In this document: in pieces, positions 1 through 7,692 of the stretch
Position numbering within the stretch: position 1 is the first letter of the stretch
Layout: each line of letters opens with the position of its first letter
Assembly (NCBI GenBank): GCA_913776615.1
Contig: CAJYPK010000006.1
Coordinates: forward strand, 62,001-126,000
Reading direction: 5' to 3'
DNA length: 64,000 nt
DNA from: an uncultured Hymenobacter sp.
Lineage (GTDB): Bacteria; Bacteroidota; Bacteroidia; Cytophagales; Hymenobacteraceae
The notes under the pieces: model-generated
Databases searched by the model: none
Told to the model about the DNA's origin: nothing
What the model saw: only the letters and a program-made list of their open reading frames with translations
Program-made: the position numbers and the translations under genes

Positions 1-55
1 ACGGTGGCGGCGCATACTTTTTCTGAATAGCGGGCGAAGAATTAGCGTCATAAGG

Positions 56-93
56 CAGAAAAAAAGGGCGGGGGCCTCGCGGCAACCCCGCCC
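56..93 (-). terminator. Rho-independent terminator, minus strand
   Basis: An 8-bp GC stem (66-73 pairs with 86-93) has an 11-nt loop and, read on the minus strand, is followed by a run of Ts (the A run at 59-65). It lies about 260 nt downstream of mnmA and could end that transcript or an unseen minus-strand RNA. Confidence 0.6.
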
Positions 94-199
94 GTTCGGG
101 TTTCAAGATAGGGCTACTAACGCGCTCACCAGCTCATCAGTATAACAGCCCAGGTTTTAGTGCGGTTTCCGGGTTGGTGCACACCTGTGGGTTGCATTA

Positions 200-272
200 A
201 AAAGTCAACATGAGCAATTAAAAATGAGCAAGCCTTTGACCTGCAAATTTTTAATTGCTCATGTTGACTTTT
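200..272. repeat. Perfect 26-bp inverted repeat
   Basis: Positions 200-225 and 247-272 are exact reverse complements separated by 21 nt. The arms are AT-rich and contain TCAACATGAGCAATT. The arms are long for a simple terminator, so this may be a small intergenic repeat element. Confidence 0.75.
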
Positions 273-355
273 ACTTCTGTTGAGGCAGTTGAAAATCACT
301 CCAGCTTGCTAATTCAACTACGGGATAGTGACAATACAGCAAGTATCCCTCCCGT

Positions 356-1510
356 TTACGCCACTTCCACCTCGGCCGGCACCGGTACTTCACCGATGAC
401 GTGGCGCTGAATCCAGCCGCCGCCCAGCACGTCGTCGCCGTCGTAAAAAACGGCCGCCTGGCCCGGCGTAATGGCGTGCACCGGCTCGGGAAAGTAGATG
501 TTGATGTTGTCGCCCACCTGCTCCAGGAAAGCCGGCGAGCCGGGGTGATGGTAGCGCACCTTTACCACGGCCGGCACCAGGCCCCGCCCTTCCAGGCTGG
601 CCAGCTTACCCATATTGAGCTTGTGCACGGTGGTACGGGTGCTGGCCAGCTCGTCGTAGTTACCCAGCACTACCTCGTTGGTTTCGGGCCGGATGGCCGT
701 CACGTAGGCCGGAAAGCCCAGCGCAATGCCCAGCCCCTTGCGCTGCCCGATGGTGTAAAACGGGTAGCCCTCGTGCGGGCCGAGGTCGCGGCCGTCCTTG
801 TCCACGAAGCGGCCGCCGGCCACGCGGGCGTCGAGGCCCGGCACGCGCCGGCGCAGGAAGCCCCGGTAGTCGTTGTCGGGAATAAAGCAGATTTCGTAGC
901 TCTCGGGCTTGTTGACGAGCGCCGTGAAGCCCCGGCGGCGGGCCTCGTCGTAAATTTCCGTTTTGCGCATGCCGCCCAGCGGGAAGAGCGTGCGACTCAG
1001 GCTCTGCTGCGTCACGCCCCAAAGGGCGTAGCTCTGGTCCTTGTTCTCATCCAGCCCCTTGCTCACGATGAAGCGGCCGCTGGCCGCGTCCTGCCGCACC
1101 TGGGCGTAGTGGCCGGTAGCGATGTAGTGGCAGCCCAGCATATCGGCCCGGCGCAGCAGGGCGTCCCACTTGATGTGGGTGTTGCAGAGCACGCAGGGAT
1201 TGGGGGTGCGGCCGGCCAGGTATTCCTCGGTAAAGTTGTCGATGACAAAATCGCCGAACTCGTCGCGGATGTCGATGATGTAGTGCGGGAAGCCCAGGCG
1301 CACGGCGATGTCGCGGGCGTCGTTGATGGAATCGAGCGAGCAGCAGCCGGTTTCCTTTTTCGAGCCGCCGGCGCTGGCGTAGTCCCAGGTTTTCATCGTC
1401 ATGCCCACTACTTCGTAGCCGGCTTCGTGCAGCAGCACGGCGGCCACCGACGAGTCGATGCCGCCACTCATGGCCACGAGAACGCGGCCCTTGGTCGGAG
1501 TATTTTCCAT
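356..1510 (-). CDS. mnmA: tRNA-specific 2-thiouridylase MnmA
   Basis: This cytoplasmic enzyme activates U34 of Lys, Glu and Gln tRNAs with ATP and inserts sulphur to make 2-thiouridine. The 384 residues match the family length. The PP-loop motif SGGIDSS sits at residues 15-21. The two catalytic cysteines are seen as NPCVLCN (Cys106) and EICFI (Cys208). The central and C-terminal beta-barrel regions are recognisable, for example YTIGQRKGLG. The ATG at 1510 is preceded by a perfect TAnnTTTG box at 1561-1568 on the minus strand, supporting this start and a stand-alone transcription unit. The sequence appears complete and normal. Confidence 0.97.
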   Translation of the reverse strand: MENTPTKGRVLVAMSGGIDSSVAAVLLHEAGYEVVGMTMKTWDYASAGGSKKETGCCSLDSINDARDIAVRLGFPHYIIDIRDEFGDFVIDNFTEEYLAGRTPNPCVLCNTHIKWDALLRRADMLGCHYIATGHYAQVRQDAASGRFIVSKGLDENKDQSYALWGVTQQSLSRTLFPLGGMRKTEIYDEARRRGFTALVNKPESYEICFIPDNDYRGFLRRRVPGLDARVAGGRFVDKDGRDLGPHEGYPFYTIGQRKGLGIALGFPAYVTAIRPETNEVVLGNYDELASTRTTVHKLNMGKLASLEGRGLVPAVVKVRYHHPGSPAFLEQVGDNINIYFPEPVHAITPGQAAVFYDGDDVLGGGWIQRHVIGEVPVPAEVEVA

Positions 1511-1560
1511 GAAGTTGGCTAACCCACCCAGGGAGGTGAACGTTCCGGCTGGGGCCGGGG

Positions 1561-1568
1561 CAAAGTTA
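1561..1568 (-). promoter_or_regulatory. Bacteroidota -7 box upstream of mnmA
   Basis: The minus strand reads TAACTTTG, a full match to the TAnnTTTG sigma-ABfr consensus, about 50 nt before the mnmA start. No clear -33 TTTG element was seen at ideal spacing. Confidence 0.6.
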
Positions 1569-1760
1569 GGAGTTATGAGTTAGAAGTTAGGAGTTGAGCT
1601 TGCCGAAACTGAAATTGGCCAAGGCTCCCGCAAGAATCTCACGCGAATGGACTACTAAAGTAGAAGTCGGGGTGTCGGTGCGACCTTTGTCTTGCAGGTT
1701 GGCTAGCCCCGCCCAATCGGGCAAGCCCCCAGCCAACTCCTAATTTCTAACTCATAACTC
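1569..1760. repeat. AT-rich inverted repeat pair (GTTATGAGTTA family)
   Basis: The segment at 1569-1596 and the reverse complement at 1734-1760 match over about 27 bases with one mismatch. Both carry the GTTATGAGTTAGAA core. They bracket about 140 nt of non-coding DNA between mnmA and the TrpF-like gene. The same core recurs at 6305-6398 and, more degenerate, at 52151-52304. Confidence 0.7.
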
Positions 1761-1773
1761 ATAACTCCTTATA

Positions 1774-2397
1774 ATGCTTGCTCTTCCCGTGCTCGTGCGC
1801 GGCATCAATAATCTTTCCGACGCCCGCTACTGCGCCGGCATGGGTGCCCAGGGGCTTATTTTCACGCTCGACCCTACCCTGCCGGGCGCCGTAGACGCGG
1901 CCACGGTCCGCGAGCTGGCCGGCTGGGTAGCCGGCGTGGACCTCATCGGGGAGTTCGGCCACGTAGCCGGCCCCGAAATCAACCGCCTGATCGAAGAATG
2001 CGGCCTGACCGGCGTGCTGCTGCGCCTCGACCCGGCCCGCCAGGCCTGGCCCGAGGGCCTGGCCGTACCCGCGCTCATTGAAGTGCCCCAGGCGCTCATT
2101 ATCAACCGCCAGCACTACCTCGCCGCCGTGGCCGACCTCACGACGGCGCTGCCGGCGGGCTTTGCCCTCTTCACCACCGCGCCGCGCCCCTTTCCGCCCG
2201 ACTACGCCTACTGGCACGCGCTGGCCCGGCAGGCCCCCATCTGGCTGGCCGGCCCCACCGACCCCACCGAGGCCGCCGACCTGGCCCAGCAAGTACACCC
2301 GGCCGGCCTCATCCTGGCCGGCGGCGACGAAATCAAGCCCGGCCTGCGCGACTTCACCGAGCTCGAAGCCGTGTTCGAGGCCCTGGAGGAGGCGTAA
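1774..2397 (+). CDS. Phosphoribosylanthranilate isomerase-like (TrpF-like) barrel protein
   Basis: The N-terminus VRGINNLSDARYCAGMGA resembles the opening strand and helix of PRAI/TrpF proteins (K-x-C-G-I-T-x-x-x-D-A), but the catalytic Cys position is Arg-Gly here. Later segments such as LAGPTDPTEAADLAQQVHPAGLIL and GGDEIKPGLRDF fit the phosphate-binding end of a (beta/alpha)8 barrel. At 207 residues the length suits TrpF. No other trp gene is adjacent. The missing Cys suggests either a diverged isomerase or a relative with another substrate. The family is fairly clear; the reaction is not. The gene stands alone on the plus strand and ends at a strong bidirectional hairpin. Confidence 0.7.
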   Translation: MLALPVLVRGINNLSDARYCAGMGAQGLIFTLDPTLPGAVDAATVRELAGWVAGVDLIGEFGHVAGPEINRLIEECGLTGVLLRLDPARQAWPEGLAVPALIEVPQALIINRQHYLAAVADLTTALPAGFALFTTAPRPFPPDYAYWHALARQAPIWLAGPTDPTEAADLAQQVHPAGLILAGGDEIKPGLRDFTELEAVFEALEEA

Positions 2398-2425
2398 ACA
2401 GCTTGTGGCTTGTTGGCTAGCAGGC

Positions 2426-2480
2426 AAAACCCAGCCAGTGGCGGTGATTACGTGGTAATCACCGCCACTGGCTGGGTTTT
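2426..2480. terminator. Bidirectional terminator hairpin
   Basis: A perfect 26-bp stem (2426-2451 with 2455-2480) has a 3-nt loop, with A and T runs at its ends. It lies between the convergent TrpF-like gene and trmB and can serve both. Confidence 0.85.
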
Positions 2481-2524
2481 TCTCCATGAAGTACCTGACT
2501 GGTACGGTTCGACGGCTAGCCTAC

Positions 2525-3187
2525 TCACAGTGAAAACCGCACGTACTTGATGGGCACGCCCACGGCGCGGTACTTGCCCTCGAAGTGCGTCTGGATGGCC
2601 TGGGCGGCGGCGAAGGCGGGGTCGGTTTCGGCGTAGAGGTCGCGGGTGGCCACGTCGATTGTAGCGCCGGGGCGAGCGGCCAGCACTTCCAGCGTGTACT
2701 CAAACAGCCCCTCGCTGTCGGTTTTAAGCTGGGCCACCCCGCCGGGGGCCAGCAGCGCCTGGTAGTGGTCGAGAAAGCGCGGCGAGGTGAGGCGGCGCTT
2801 GATATCGCGGTCGCGGGGGCGCGGGTCGGGAAAGGTAATCCAGATTTCGCTCAGCTCGCCGGGGCCGAAGTGTTCCGGGAGCTGGTGGGCCAGCAGGCGC
2901 AGGAAGCCCACGTTGCGGAGACCCAGCGCCTCGGCCCGGGTGCTGCCGCGCCAGATGCGCTCCCCCTTGATGTCGAGGCCCAGGAAGTTCTGCTCGGGGT
3001 GGCGCTGGGCCAGGCCCACGGTGTATTCGCCCTTGCCGCAACCCACTTCGAGCACCAGCGGGTGGTCGTTGTGAAAAAAGTCGGCGCGCCAGTGCCCAGC
3101 CAGCTGGCCGAAGGTGGGTTTACCCGGCTCCACGATGTCGGGGCGGGTGGCGTTGGCGGCGAAGCGCTGGAGTTTGATGCGAGGCAC
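2525..3187 (-). CDS. trmB: tRNA (guanine-N7-)-methyltransferase TrmB
   Basis: TrmB transfers methyl from S-adenosylmethionine to N7 of G46 in tRNA. The 220-residue protein shows the SAM-binding motif LEVGCGKGEYT, the family segment NFLGLDIKGERIWRG, the ITFPDPRPRDRD motif and the C-terminal TDxxxLFEY-type segment (KTDSEGLFEYTLE). The start chosen is a GTG at 3187, giving MPRIKLQRF, because no in-frame ATG lies upstream. A perfect TAnnTTTG box on the minus strand at 3217-3224 is 30 nt upstream. It follows the channel gene on the same strand but has its own promoter. Confidence 0.95.
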   Translation of the reverse strand: MPRIKLQRFAANATRPDIVEPGKPTFGQLAGHWRADFFHNDHPLVLEVGCGKGEYTVGLAQRHPEQNFLGLDIKGERIWRGSTRAEALGLRNVGFLRLLAHQLPEHFGPGELSEIWITFPDPRPRDRDIKRRLTSPRFLDHYQALLAPGGVAQLKTDSEGLFEYTLEVLAARPGATIDVATRDLYAETDPAFAAAQAIQTHFEGKYRAVGVPIKYVRFSL

Positions 3188-3216
3188 GGCGGACGTTTTT
3201 TTATGCGAAAGGGCTG

Positions 3217-3224
3217 CAAAACTA
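3217..3224 (-). promoter_or_regulatory. -7 box upstream of trmB
   Basis: The minus strand reads TAGTTTTG, a full TAnnTTTG match in the 47-nt gap between the channel gene and trmB. Confidence 0.55.
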
Positions 3225-3234
3225 CGGCCGGCCC

Positions 3235-3924
3235 TTAGTTTCCGGTGCCGGGCACGGGGCCCCGGTCATCCTCCACTACCCCACCCACGTACTTCCCCAC
3301 GATGACGCTGACCACGAACAAATCGTAGAAGTGGCCCAGCAGCCCGAGCAGCAGGGTGGCCTTACGGGCCACGTTGGTCAGGGGCACGATGTCGCCGTAG
3401 CCCACGGTGAGCAGGGTTACGAAGCTGAAATAATTGAGCGCCTGCACCGTACCGGGCTCGGGCGGCACGTGGGCAAACGCGCCCGGCTGCACTACCGCAA
3501 TCAGCACGAACAGGAACGTCCCCACCATCCCCAGCAGCACGAAGCCGCACATGGTCGCCGCCAGCAGCTCGGCCGATACTCGCCCCGCTCCCAGCACTTT
3601 GCGAAAAATGCGCAGCGTAATGGCAAAGCAATAGCCGCTGTAAGCCAGCCCCGTGTACGCCCGCACCGACGGCCAGCCGCGCAGCTGGGCCGTGGCTTCC
3701 AGGCCCAGCACCACCAGCAGGCACAGCAGCAGCAGCCACGGCCGCTCTTCGGCAAATACCAGCACGCCCACCACCAGGTTTTGCAGCAGCAGCACGGCAA
3801 AAACGCGCGGGTCGGCGGCGGCCGGGGCAAAACCGGAACCCAGGACTAACAGTAGCAAACTAGCCAACAGCAGCTTGTAGCGGTGCCGGGCCAGCCGCAG
3901 GTAGGAACGGCGCAGGTGGCTCAT
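3235..3924 (-). CDS. Two-pore-helix type potassium channel-like membrane protein
   Basis: This 229-residue membrane protein has the K+ selectivity filter TVGYGD at residues 173-178, preceded by a pore helix (QALNYFSFVTLL) and followed by a last membrane helix. Hydrophobic segments around residues 18-35, 40-57, 62-77, 120-145 and 190-215 suggest an Ion_trans_2 pore with extra N-terminal helices. The longest frame starts at 4023, but that extension overlaps folC and is not protein-like, so the ATG at 3924 (MSHLRRSYLR) is preferred. There is no C-terminal RCK/TrkA-N domain, so gating is unknown. It lies 40 nt downstream of folC and is probably co-transcribed with it. Confidence 0.85.
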   Translation of the reverse strand: MSHLRRSYLRLARHRYKLLLASLLLLVLGSGFAPAAADPRVFAVLLLQNLVVGVLVFAEERPWLLLLCLLVVLGLEATAQLRGWPSVRAYTGLAYSGYCFAITLRIFRKVLGAGRVSAELLAATMCGFVLLGMVGTFLFVLIAVVQPGAFAHVPPEPGTVQALNYFSFVTLLTVGYGDIVPLTNVARKATLLLGLLGHFYDLFVVSVIVGKYVGGVVEDDRGPVPGTGN

Positions 3925-3964
3925 GGGAAAGGGTGACAACGAAACTACCGCGCTAAAATACCCG

Positions 3965-5290
3965 CTAGCCCGGCTGCTCGTACAGTTCCGCCACTTCGGC
4001 CACCACGAAGGTGCTGCCGCCAATAAACACCGCGTCGTCGGGGCCGGCCGCGGCGCGGGCCGCCGCTACCGCCGCCGCCACCGGGCCGTACACTTGGCCC
4101 CGCAAGCCGGCCGCCGCCGCCAGCGCGGCCAGTTCTTCGGCGGGCAGGGCCCGGGGGATGTCGGCCTGGCAGAAGTAATACGTGGCCTGGGGCGGCAGCA
4201 GCGCCAGCATCTTGGCCACGTCCTTGTCGTTGACGGTACCGATGACCAAGTGCAAGTGCCGGTGCGGCACCCGCGCCAACTGCGCCAGCACCAGCCGCAA
4301 GCCGGCCTCGTTGTGGCCCGTATCGGCTACCACGAACGGGTGGTGGCCGAGGATGCTCCAGCGCCCGCGCAGGCCGGTGAGGCGCGAGACGTGGCGCAAC
4401 CCCTGGCGCACGGCGCTTTCGGGAAGCGTGAAGCCCTGCCCACGTAGCTCGTCGAGGGCAGCCAGCACGCCGGGCAGGTTCAGGCGCTGGTAGTCGCCCA
4501 GCAGACTCAGCTCCAGCTTTGGCAGGTATAGCTGCCCGTCGCGGTACACGTCCAGTAGCTGCGTACCCGCCCGGGCGGCTTCGTCAGTCGCAACGGCCAT
4601 TGGCCGGGCCTCGTAGCGGGCGTCGGCAAAGTGCAGCGGGCTTCCCTCCTGCCGAGCCTTGGTCTCGAAGACGGCCGCCACTTCCGGCTGGGCCTGGCTC
4701 ACTACCACCGGCCGGCCGGGCTTGATGATACCCGCCTTCTCGCCCGCGATTTCGGGCAGGGTATTGCCCAGCATGGCCTGGTGGTCGTAGCTGATGTTGG
4801 TAATGAGCGAAACGAGCGGCGTGATAATATTGGTCGAGTCGAGCCGCCCGCCCAGGCCCACTTCCACCACCGCCACGTCGACCTGCTCGGCGGCGAAGTA
4901 GTCGAAGGCCAGCGCCACGCACATTTCAAAAAAGGAAGGCTGCACCGTGGCAAACAATTCCTGGTGCCGGGCCACCCACTGCACCAGGTAGTCGGGGGCC
5001 AATTCCTGCCCGTTCACCCGGATGCGCTCGGTAAACTCGCGCAGGTGCGGCGAGGTGTAGAGGCCCACCTTGTACCCCGCGCTTTGCAGCACCGCCGCCA
5101 ACATGTGTGAACTCGATCCTTTGCCATTGGTACCGGCCACGTGGACGCTGCGAAACTTCGCTTCGGGATGTCCCAGAGCCTCGGCCAGGGCCAGCGTGTT
5201 CCCCAAGCCTTTCTTGAAGCCTGCTGCGCCTACGCGTTGGTACATGGGCAGTTGTGCGTAGAGCCAGGCCAGGGTTTCGGGGTAATTCAT
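3965..5290 (-). CDS. folC: Bifunctional folylpolyglutamate/dihydrofolate synthase FolC
   Basis: FolC adds glutamate to dihydropteroate and folates using ATP. The 441-residue protein starts at the ATG at 5290 (MNYPETLAWLYAQLPMYQRV), which matches the family N-terminus; the longer frame to 5353 runs into a terminator hairpin and is rejected. The ATP-binding loop VAGTNGKGSSSHML, the segment GLYTSPHLREFTERIRVNG and the Mur-ligase-like C-terminal domain (VADTGHNEAGL) are all present. A near-consensus -7 box (CACTTTTG) lies on the minus strand at 5302-5309. Confidence 0.95.
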   Translation of the reverse strand: MNYPETLAWLYAQLPMYQRVGAAGFKKGLGNTLALAEALGHPEAKFRSVHVAGTNGKGSSSHMLAAVLQSAGYKVGLYTSPHLREFTERIRVNGQELAPDYLVQWVARHQELFATVQPSFFEMCVALAFDYFAAEQVDVAVVEVGLGGRLDSTNIITPLVSLITNISYDHQAMLGNTLPEIAGEKAGIIKPGRPVVVSQAQPEVAAVFETKARQEGSPLHFADARYEARPMAVATDEAARAGTQLLDVYRDGQLYLPKLELSLLGDYQRLNLPGVLAALDELRGQGFTLPESAVRQGLRHVSRLTGLRGRWSILGHHPFVVADTGHNEAGLRLVLAQLARVPHRHLHLVIGTVNDKDVAKMLALLPPQATYYFCQADIPRALPAEELAALAAAAGLRGQVYGPVAAAVAAARAAAGPDDAVFIGGSTFVVAEVAELYEQPG

Positions 5291-5317
5291 GGGATGTACT
5301 ACAAAAGTGGCAAACGA

Positions 5318-5361
5318 AAACGGGGTAATTGCCGCCGGGCCAGCCAGCGGCAATTACCCCG
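5318..5361 (-). terminator. Terminator after tonB-like gene
   Basis: A perfect 15-bp stem (5321-5335 with 5347-5361) has an 11-nt loop and is followed on the minus strand by TTTT (complement of 5317-5320). It separates the exbB-exbD-tonB transcript from folC. Confidence 0.8.
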
Positions 5362-5383
5362 TTACAATAAGTAATTAAAGCCT

Positions 5384-6298
5384 TTATTTAACGGTGAAGC
5401 GGAACGTATAAAAGCCCGTGGCCCCGCCCGCCCCAGCGTTGGTTTTTACAAAGTTGGCGTCGAGCAGCTTGTCGCGGCAGAGCTTTTCCTGGGCCGGCGA
5501 CACGTTGCCCGACACCTTGGTTACGGACTCGACTTCGCCGTCGTCGCTGATTTTAATCTTGAAGCGCACCACGCCGGGGGTATCGTCCAGGGCCTCCACT
5601 ACGGGCTGGTTGTCGAAGCGCCAGCCGCTCATTTCGAGGCCCGAGCCGCCCCCACTGCCGGGGCGCGAGCCGCTGCCCCCGCTACCCGGCTCGCCGTAGA
5701 GAGCCTTGGCGTTGAGCGAGCCGCGGGGGTCGCCCTGGTCGCCCACGGTCCCGGGATGGTCGCCATTGCTGTTGCCGGTGGGCGCACTGCTGCTACCGCT
5801 GACGCCGTTGCCACCGGCCGCGCCCGAGGCACTACCCTTGGGCGTATACAGCGTGCGGGGCTGCTCGCGGGGCTTGGGCGTTTCGCGCACCACTTCCTTG
5901 GGCGGGGCCACCGGGGCGGGCTTGGTCACGGGCGGGGCCGTCACGCTGGCATCCTCGGCCTCGCTGGTAATCACCTTTTCCTGGGCTTCGGGCTCGGCGG
6001 GGGCGCTGGCCTCCACGCGCGGCTGGGCGGCCTGGGGCGTGGGATCGGGCTGCGCGGCGGGCGGACGCGAATCCTCGCGGTTCTGGGAGGCGTTGGCGGT
6101 GGCCATCGTCTGGATGTCGCCCGAGCCGGCCTCGTCGAGGCCATAGTTCAGTTCAACGCCGTCGCCCCCCAGGGCGTCAAGTGGCGGATTGGGGCCGCTG
6201 AATTTAATAAAAAAGCACAGCAGTACAAGCAGTGCCACGATGGCCGCCGTAATCAGCAGCGCCTCACGCCGATGCTCTTCGGGATAATCGAGGGCCAT
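5384..6298 (-). CDS. TonB-like energy transducer
   Basis: This is the periplasm-spanning member of an ExbB/ExbD/TonB complex. The 304-residue protein has a short cytoplasmic N-terminus, one membrane helix at about residues 13-32, a long Pro/Ala/Glu- and Gly/Ser-rich linker (about 60-215) and a C-terminal domain from about 225 (PGVVRFKIKISDDGEVESV) typical of TonB C-terminal folds. It is the last gene of the minus-strand exbB-exbD-tonB run and ends at a strong hairpin. The linker is unusually Gly-rich, with repeated GSG units near residues 190-215. The partner receptor cannot be named, but barrels are encoded at 9601 and 44492. Confidence 0.85.
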   Translation of the reverse strand: MALDYPEEHRREALLITAAIVALLVLLCFFIKFSGPNPPLDALGGDGVELNYGLDEAGSGDIQTMATANASQNREDSRPPAAQPDPTPQAAQPRVEASAPAEPEAQEKVITSEAEDASVTAPPVTKPAPVAPPKEVVRETPKPREQPRTLYTPKGSASGAAGGNGVSGSSSAPTGNSNGDHPGTVGDQGDPRGSLNAKALYGEPGSGGSGSRPGSGGGSGLEMSGWRFDNQPVVEALDDTPGVVRFKIKISDDGEVESVTKVSGNVSPAQEKLCRDKLLDANFVKTNAGAGGATGFYTFRFTVK

Positions 6299-6304
6299 GA
6301 TTTA

Positions 6305-6398
6305 TTGAGAGTTATGAGTTAAAAGGTAGAGGTTATGAATTGGCAGCATGAGTTAGAAGAAATAAACTCATAACTTCTAACTTTTAACTCATAACTAC
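6305..6398. repeat. AT-rich inverted repeat inside the TonB operon
   Basis: Copies of the GTTATGAGTTA core face each other in the 106-nt gap between tonB and exbD (GAGTTATGAGTTAAAAG versus CTTTTAACTCATAAC). It is the same family as 1569-1760. Confidence 0.65.
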
Positions 6399-6404
6399 TT
6401 CTAA

Positions 6405-6827
6405 CTATTTTCCTGCTGCCTGTTGGGCCTGGGTGGCCATCACCATTTTCATTTTCAGGCGGTTGCCGATTTCCAATACGTCGACCAGCTTCTGCACGTT
6501 CAGGCCAGCATCGACGCGCAGCACCACGGTAGGCTGAGCCTCGGCCGGCTGGCCGGGGGCGATGAGGGCGCGCAGCTCGGGCTCCAAAGTGGCGGCCGTG
6601 ACGAGCTTTTTGTTGACGAAATACTCACCCGCCGCGTTGATGCTCACCGTGATGGGCTGCTTCATTACTTGCTTGCTGCTCTTGGCATTGGGCAGCAGTA
6701 GCTTAATAACGTTGGGGTTCACCATCGTGGACACAATCAGAAAGAACAGCATCAGAAAGAACATGATGTCGTTCATCGAGCTGGTCTCGACGTGCGAGGA
6801 GGCGTGACGGCGGCGGCTTAAATTCAT
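6405..6827 (-). CDS. ExbD/TolR-family biopolymer transporter
   Basis: This proton-motive-force-coupled subunit of the TonB energising complex has 140 residues. The single membrane helix at about 20-38 (NDIMFFLMLFFLIVSTMV) carries the conserved Asp of the ExbD helix at its start, the residue known in the family to take part in proton movement. The periplasmic domain follows (about 45-130). It lies between exbB and tonB on the minus strand, with repeat-filled gaps on both sides. Confidence 0.9.
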   Translation of the reverse strand: MNLSRRRHASSHVETSSMNDIMFFLMLFFLIVSTMVNPNVIKLLLPNAKSSKQVMKQPITVSINAAGEYFVNKKLVTAATLEPELRALIAPGQPAEAQPTVVLRVDAGLNVQKLVDVLEIGNRLKMKMVMATQAQQAAGK

Positions 6828-6835
6828 TGCGGTGA

Positions 6836-6917
6836 AATGGTGAAATGGTGAGGTGGTGAGGTGGTGAACCGGTCAGTAAAAACTCATCATTTCACCATTT
6901 CACTAGCTCACCATTTC
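6836..6917. repeat. GTGAAATGGTGA repeat cluster between exbD and exbB
   Basis: Four direct copies of GTGAAATGGTGA/GTGAGGTGGTGA (6838-6866) are followed by the inverted form TTCACCATTTCAC (about 6889-6918), so the gap can fold into a long imperfect hairpin. It differs in sequence from the GTTATGAGTTA family in the neighbouring gap. Confidence 0.65.
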
Positions 6918-6918
6918 A

Positions 6919-7614
6919 CTAATTGTCCTGAAGGATATCCATGAACTCGATGGCCGAGTTTTCCATGCGGAATACCATGCGCTCGACCAAGATGCTGAGC
7001 CAGTGGTAGCCGATGTGGGCGATGATGCCCACGATGAGGCCAGCCGCCGAAGTCACCATTTTGGTGTAGAGGCCACCCGCAATCTGAGTAATGCCGAACT
7101 CGCCGCTGCTGGAGATGGCGTAGAAGATTTTGATAACGCCGATAATCGTGCCCACGAAACCCAGCATAGGCGCGATGCCCGCAATGATGCCCAGGATGCT
7201 AATGTTTTTTTCGAGCCGGGCAATCTCAATCTTGCCCACGTTCTCGACACTGGCCTCGATTTCAGTGATGGGCAGGCCGATGCGGCGCAGTCCCTTCTCT
7301 ACCATGCGAGCCAGCGGCGAGGGATTTTGGGCGCAGTAGAGCTTGGCCCCCTGCAAGTCACCCTTCACCATCAGCGCCCGGATACCCCCCATAAACGACT
7401 CAGGATTCCCCCCGGCGCTGCGGATGGTAAGGTAGCGTTCGGCAATGATATAAAGCGAGGCTATCAGGAGTAGAAAGATGGGGAGCATAATCCAGCCCCC
7501 CTTCAAAATTAAGTCGATGAGCGAAAGGCCGGGGGCCGCGTCGGCAGCGGCGTTGGCCGCTACGGCGGCGGTATCGGTGAGGGCCGGGGCGGCTTGCAGC
7601 AGGAAAACGAACAT
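6919..7614 (-). CDS. MotA/TolQ/ExbB proton channel family protein
   Basis: The ExbB-type subunit forms the proton channel with ExbD and drives TonB. The 231-residue protein has three membrane helices at about 37-60, 133-160 and 183-208. The ExbB core is visible in GIIAGIAPMLGFVGTIIGV and TSAAGLIVGIIAHIGYH. The N-terminus up to residue 30 is Ala-rich and could be a signal-like or first short segment, as is common in Bacteroidota ExbB proteins. It is the first gene of the exbB-exbD-tonB set, downstream of the HU/SPOR gene. Confidence 0.9.
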   Translation of the reverse strand: MFVFLLQAAPALTDTAAVAANAAADAAPGLSLIDLILKGGWIMLPIFLLLIASLYIIAERYLTIRSAGGNPESFMGGIRALMVKGDLQGAKLYCAQNPSPLARMVEKGLRRIGLPITEIEASVENVGKIEIARLEKNISILGIIAGIAPMLGFVGTIIGVIKIFYAISSSGEFGITQIAGGLYTKMVTSAAGLIVGIIAHIGYHWLSILVERMVFRMENSAIEFMDILQDN

Positions 7615-7692
7615 TCAGCGGGGAAAGGAAGGACGGCGAAGCGGGTTGCCCGCTACCGCAACCGGCGCGACGCGCCGCGTGTAGCAGACTGA

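Larger units (their letters stand above)
1..355. other. Non-coding stretch downstream of mnmA
   Basis: No credible open reading frame is visible. The stretch holds a minus-strand terminator near its left end and a perfect inverted repeat at 200-272. The 94-190 part is not AT-rich and has short complementary segments, but I cannot match it to a known RNA family. Confidence 0.5.

Noticed and set aside
94..190. CTGATGAG...GAAAC on the minus strand, resembling a hammerhead ribozyme core
   Set aside because: The bases between the two core elements do not form a convincing stem II and no cleavage-site helix is seen, so the match is probably chance.
2490..2525. GGTACGGTTCGACGGC resembling a tRNA T-arm
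   Set aside because: No acceptor, D or anticodon stems can be drawn around it.
3925..4023. Upstream extension of the channel gene
   Set aside because: It overlaps the folC 3' end and has no membrane or family character; the ATG at 3924 precedes the first helix properly.
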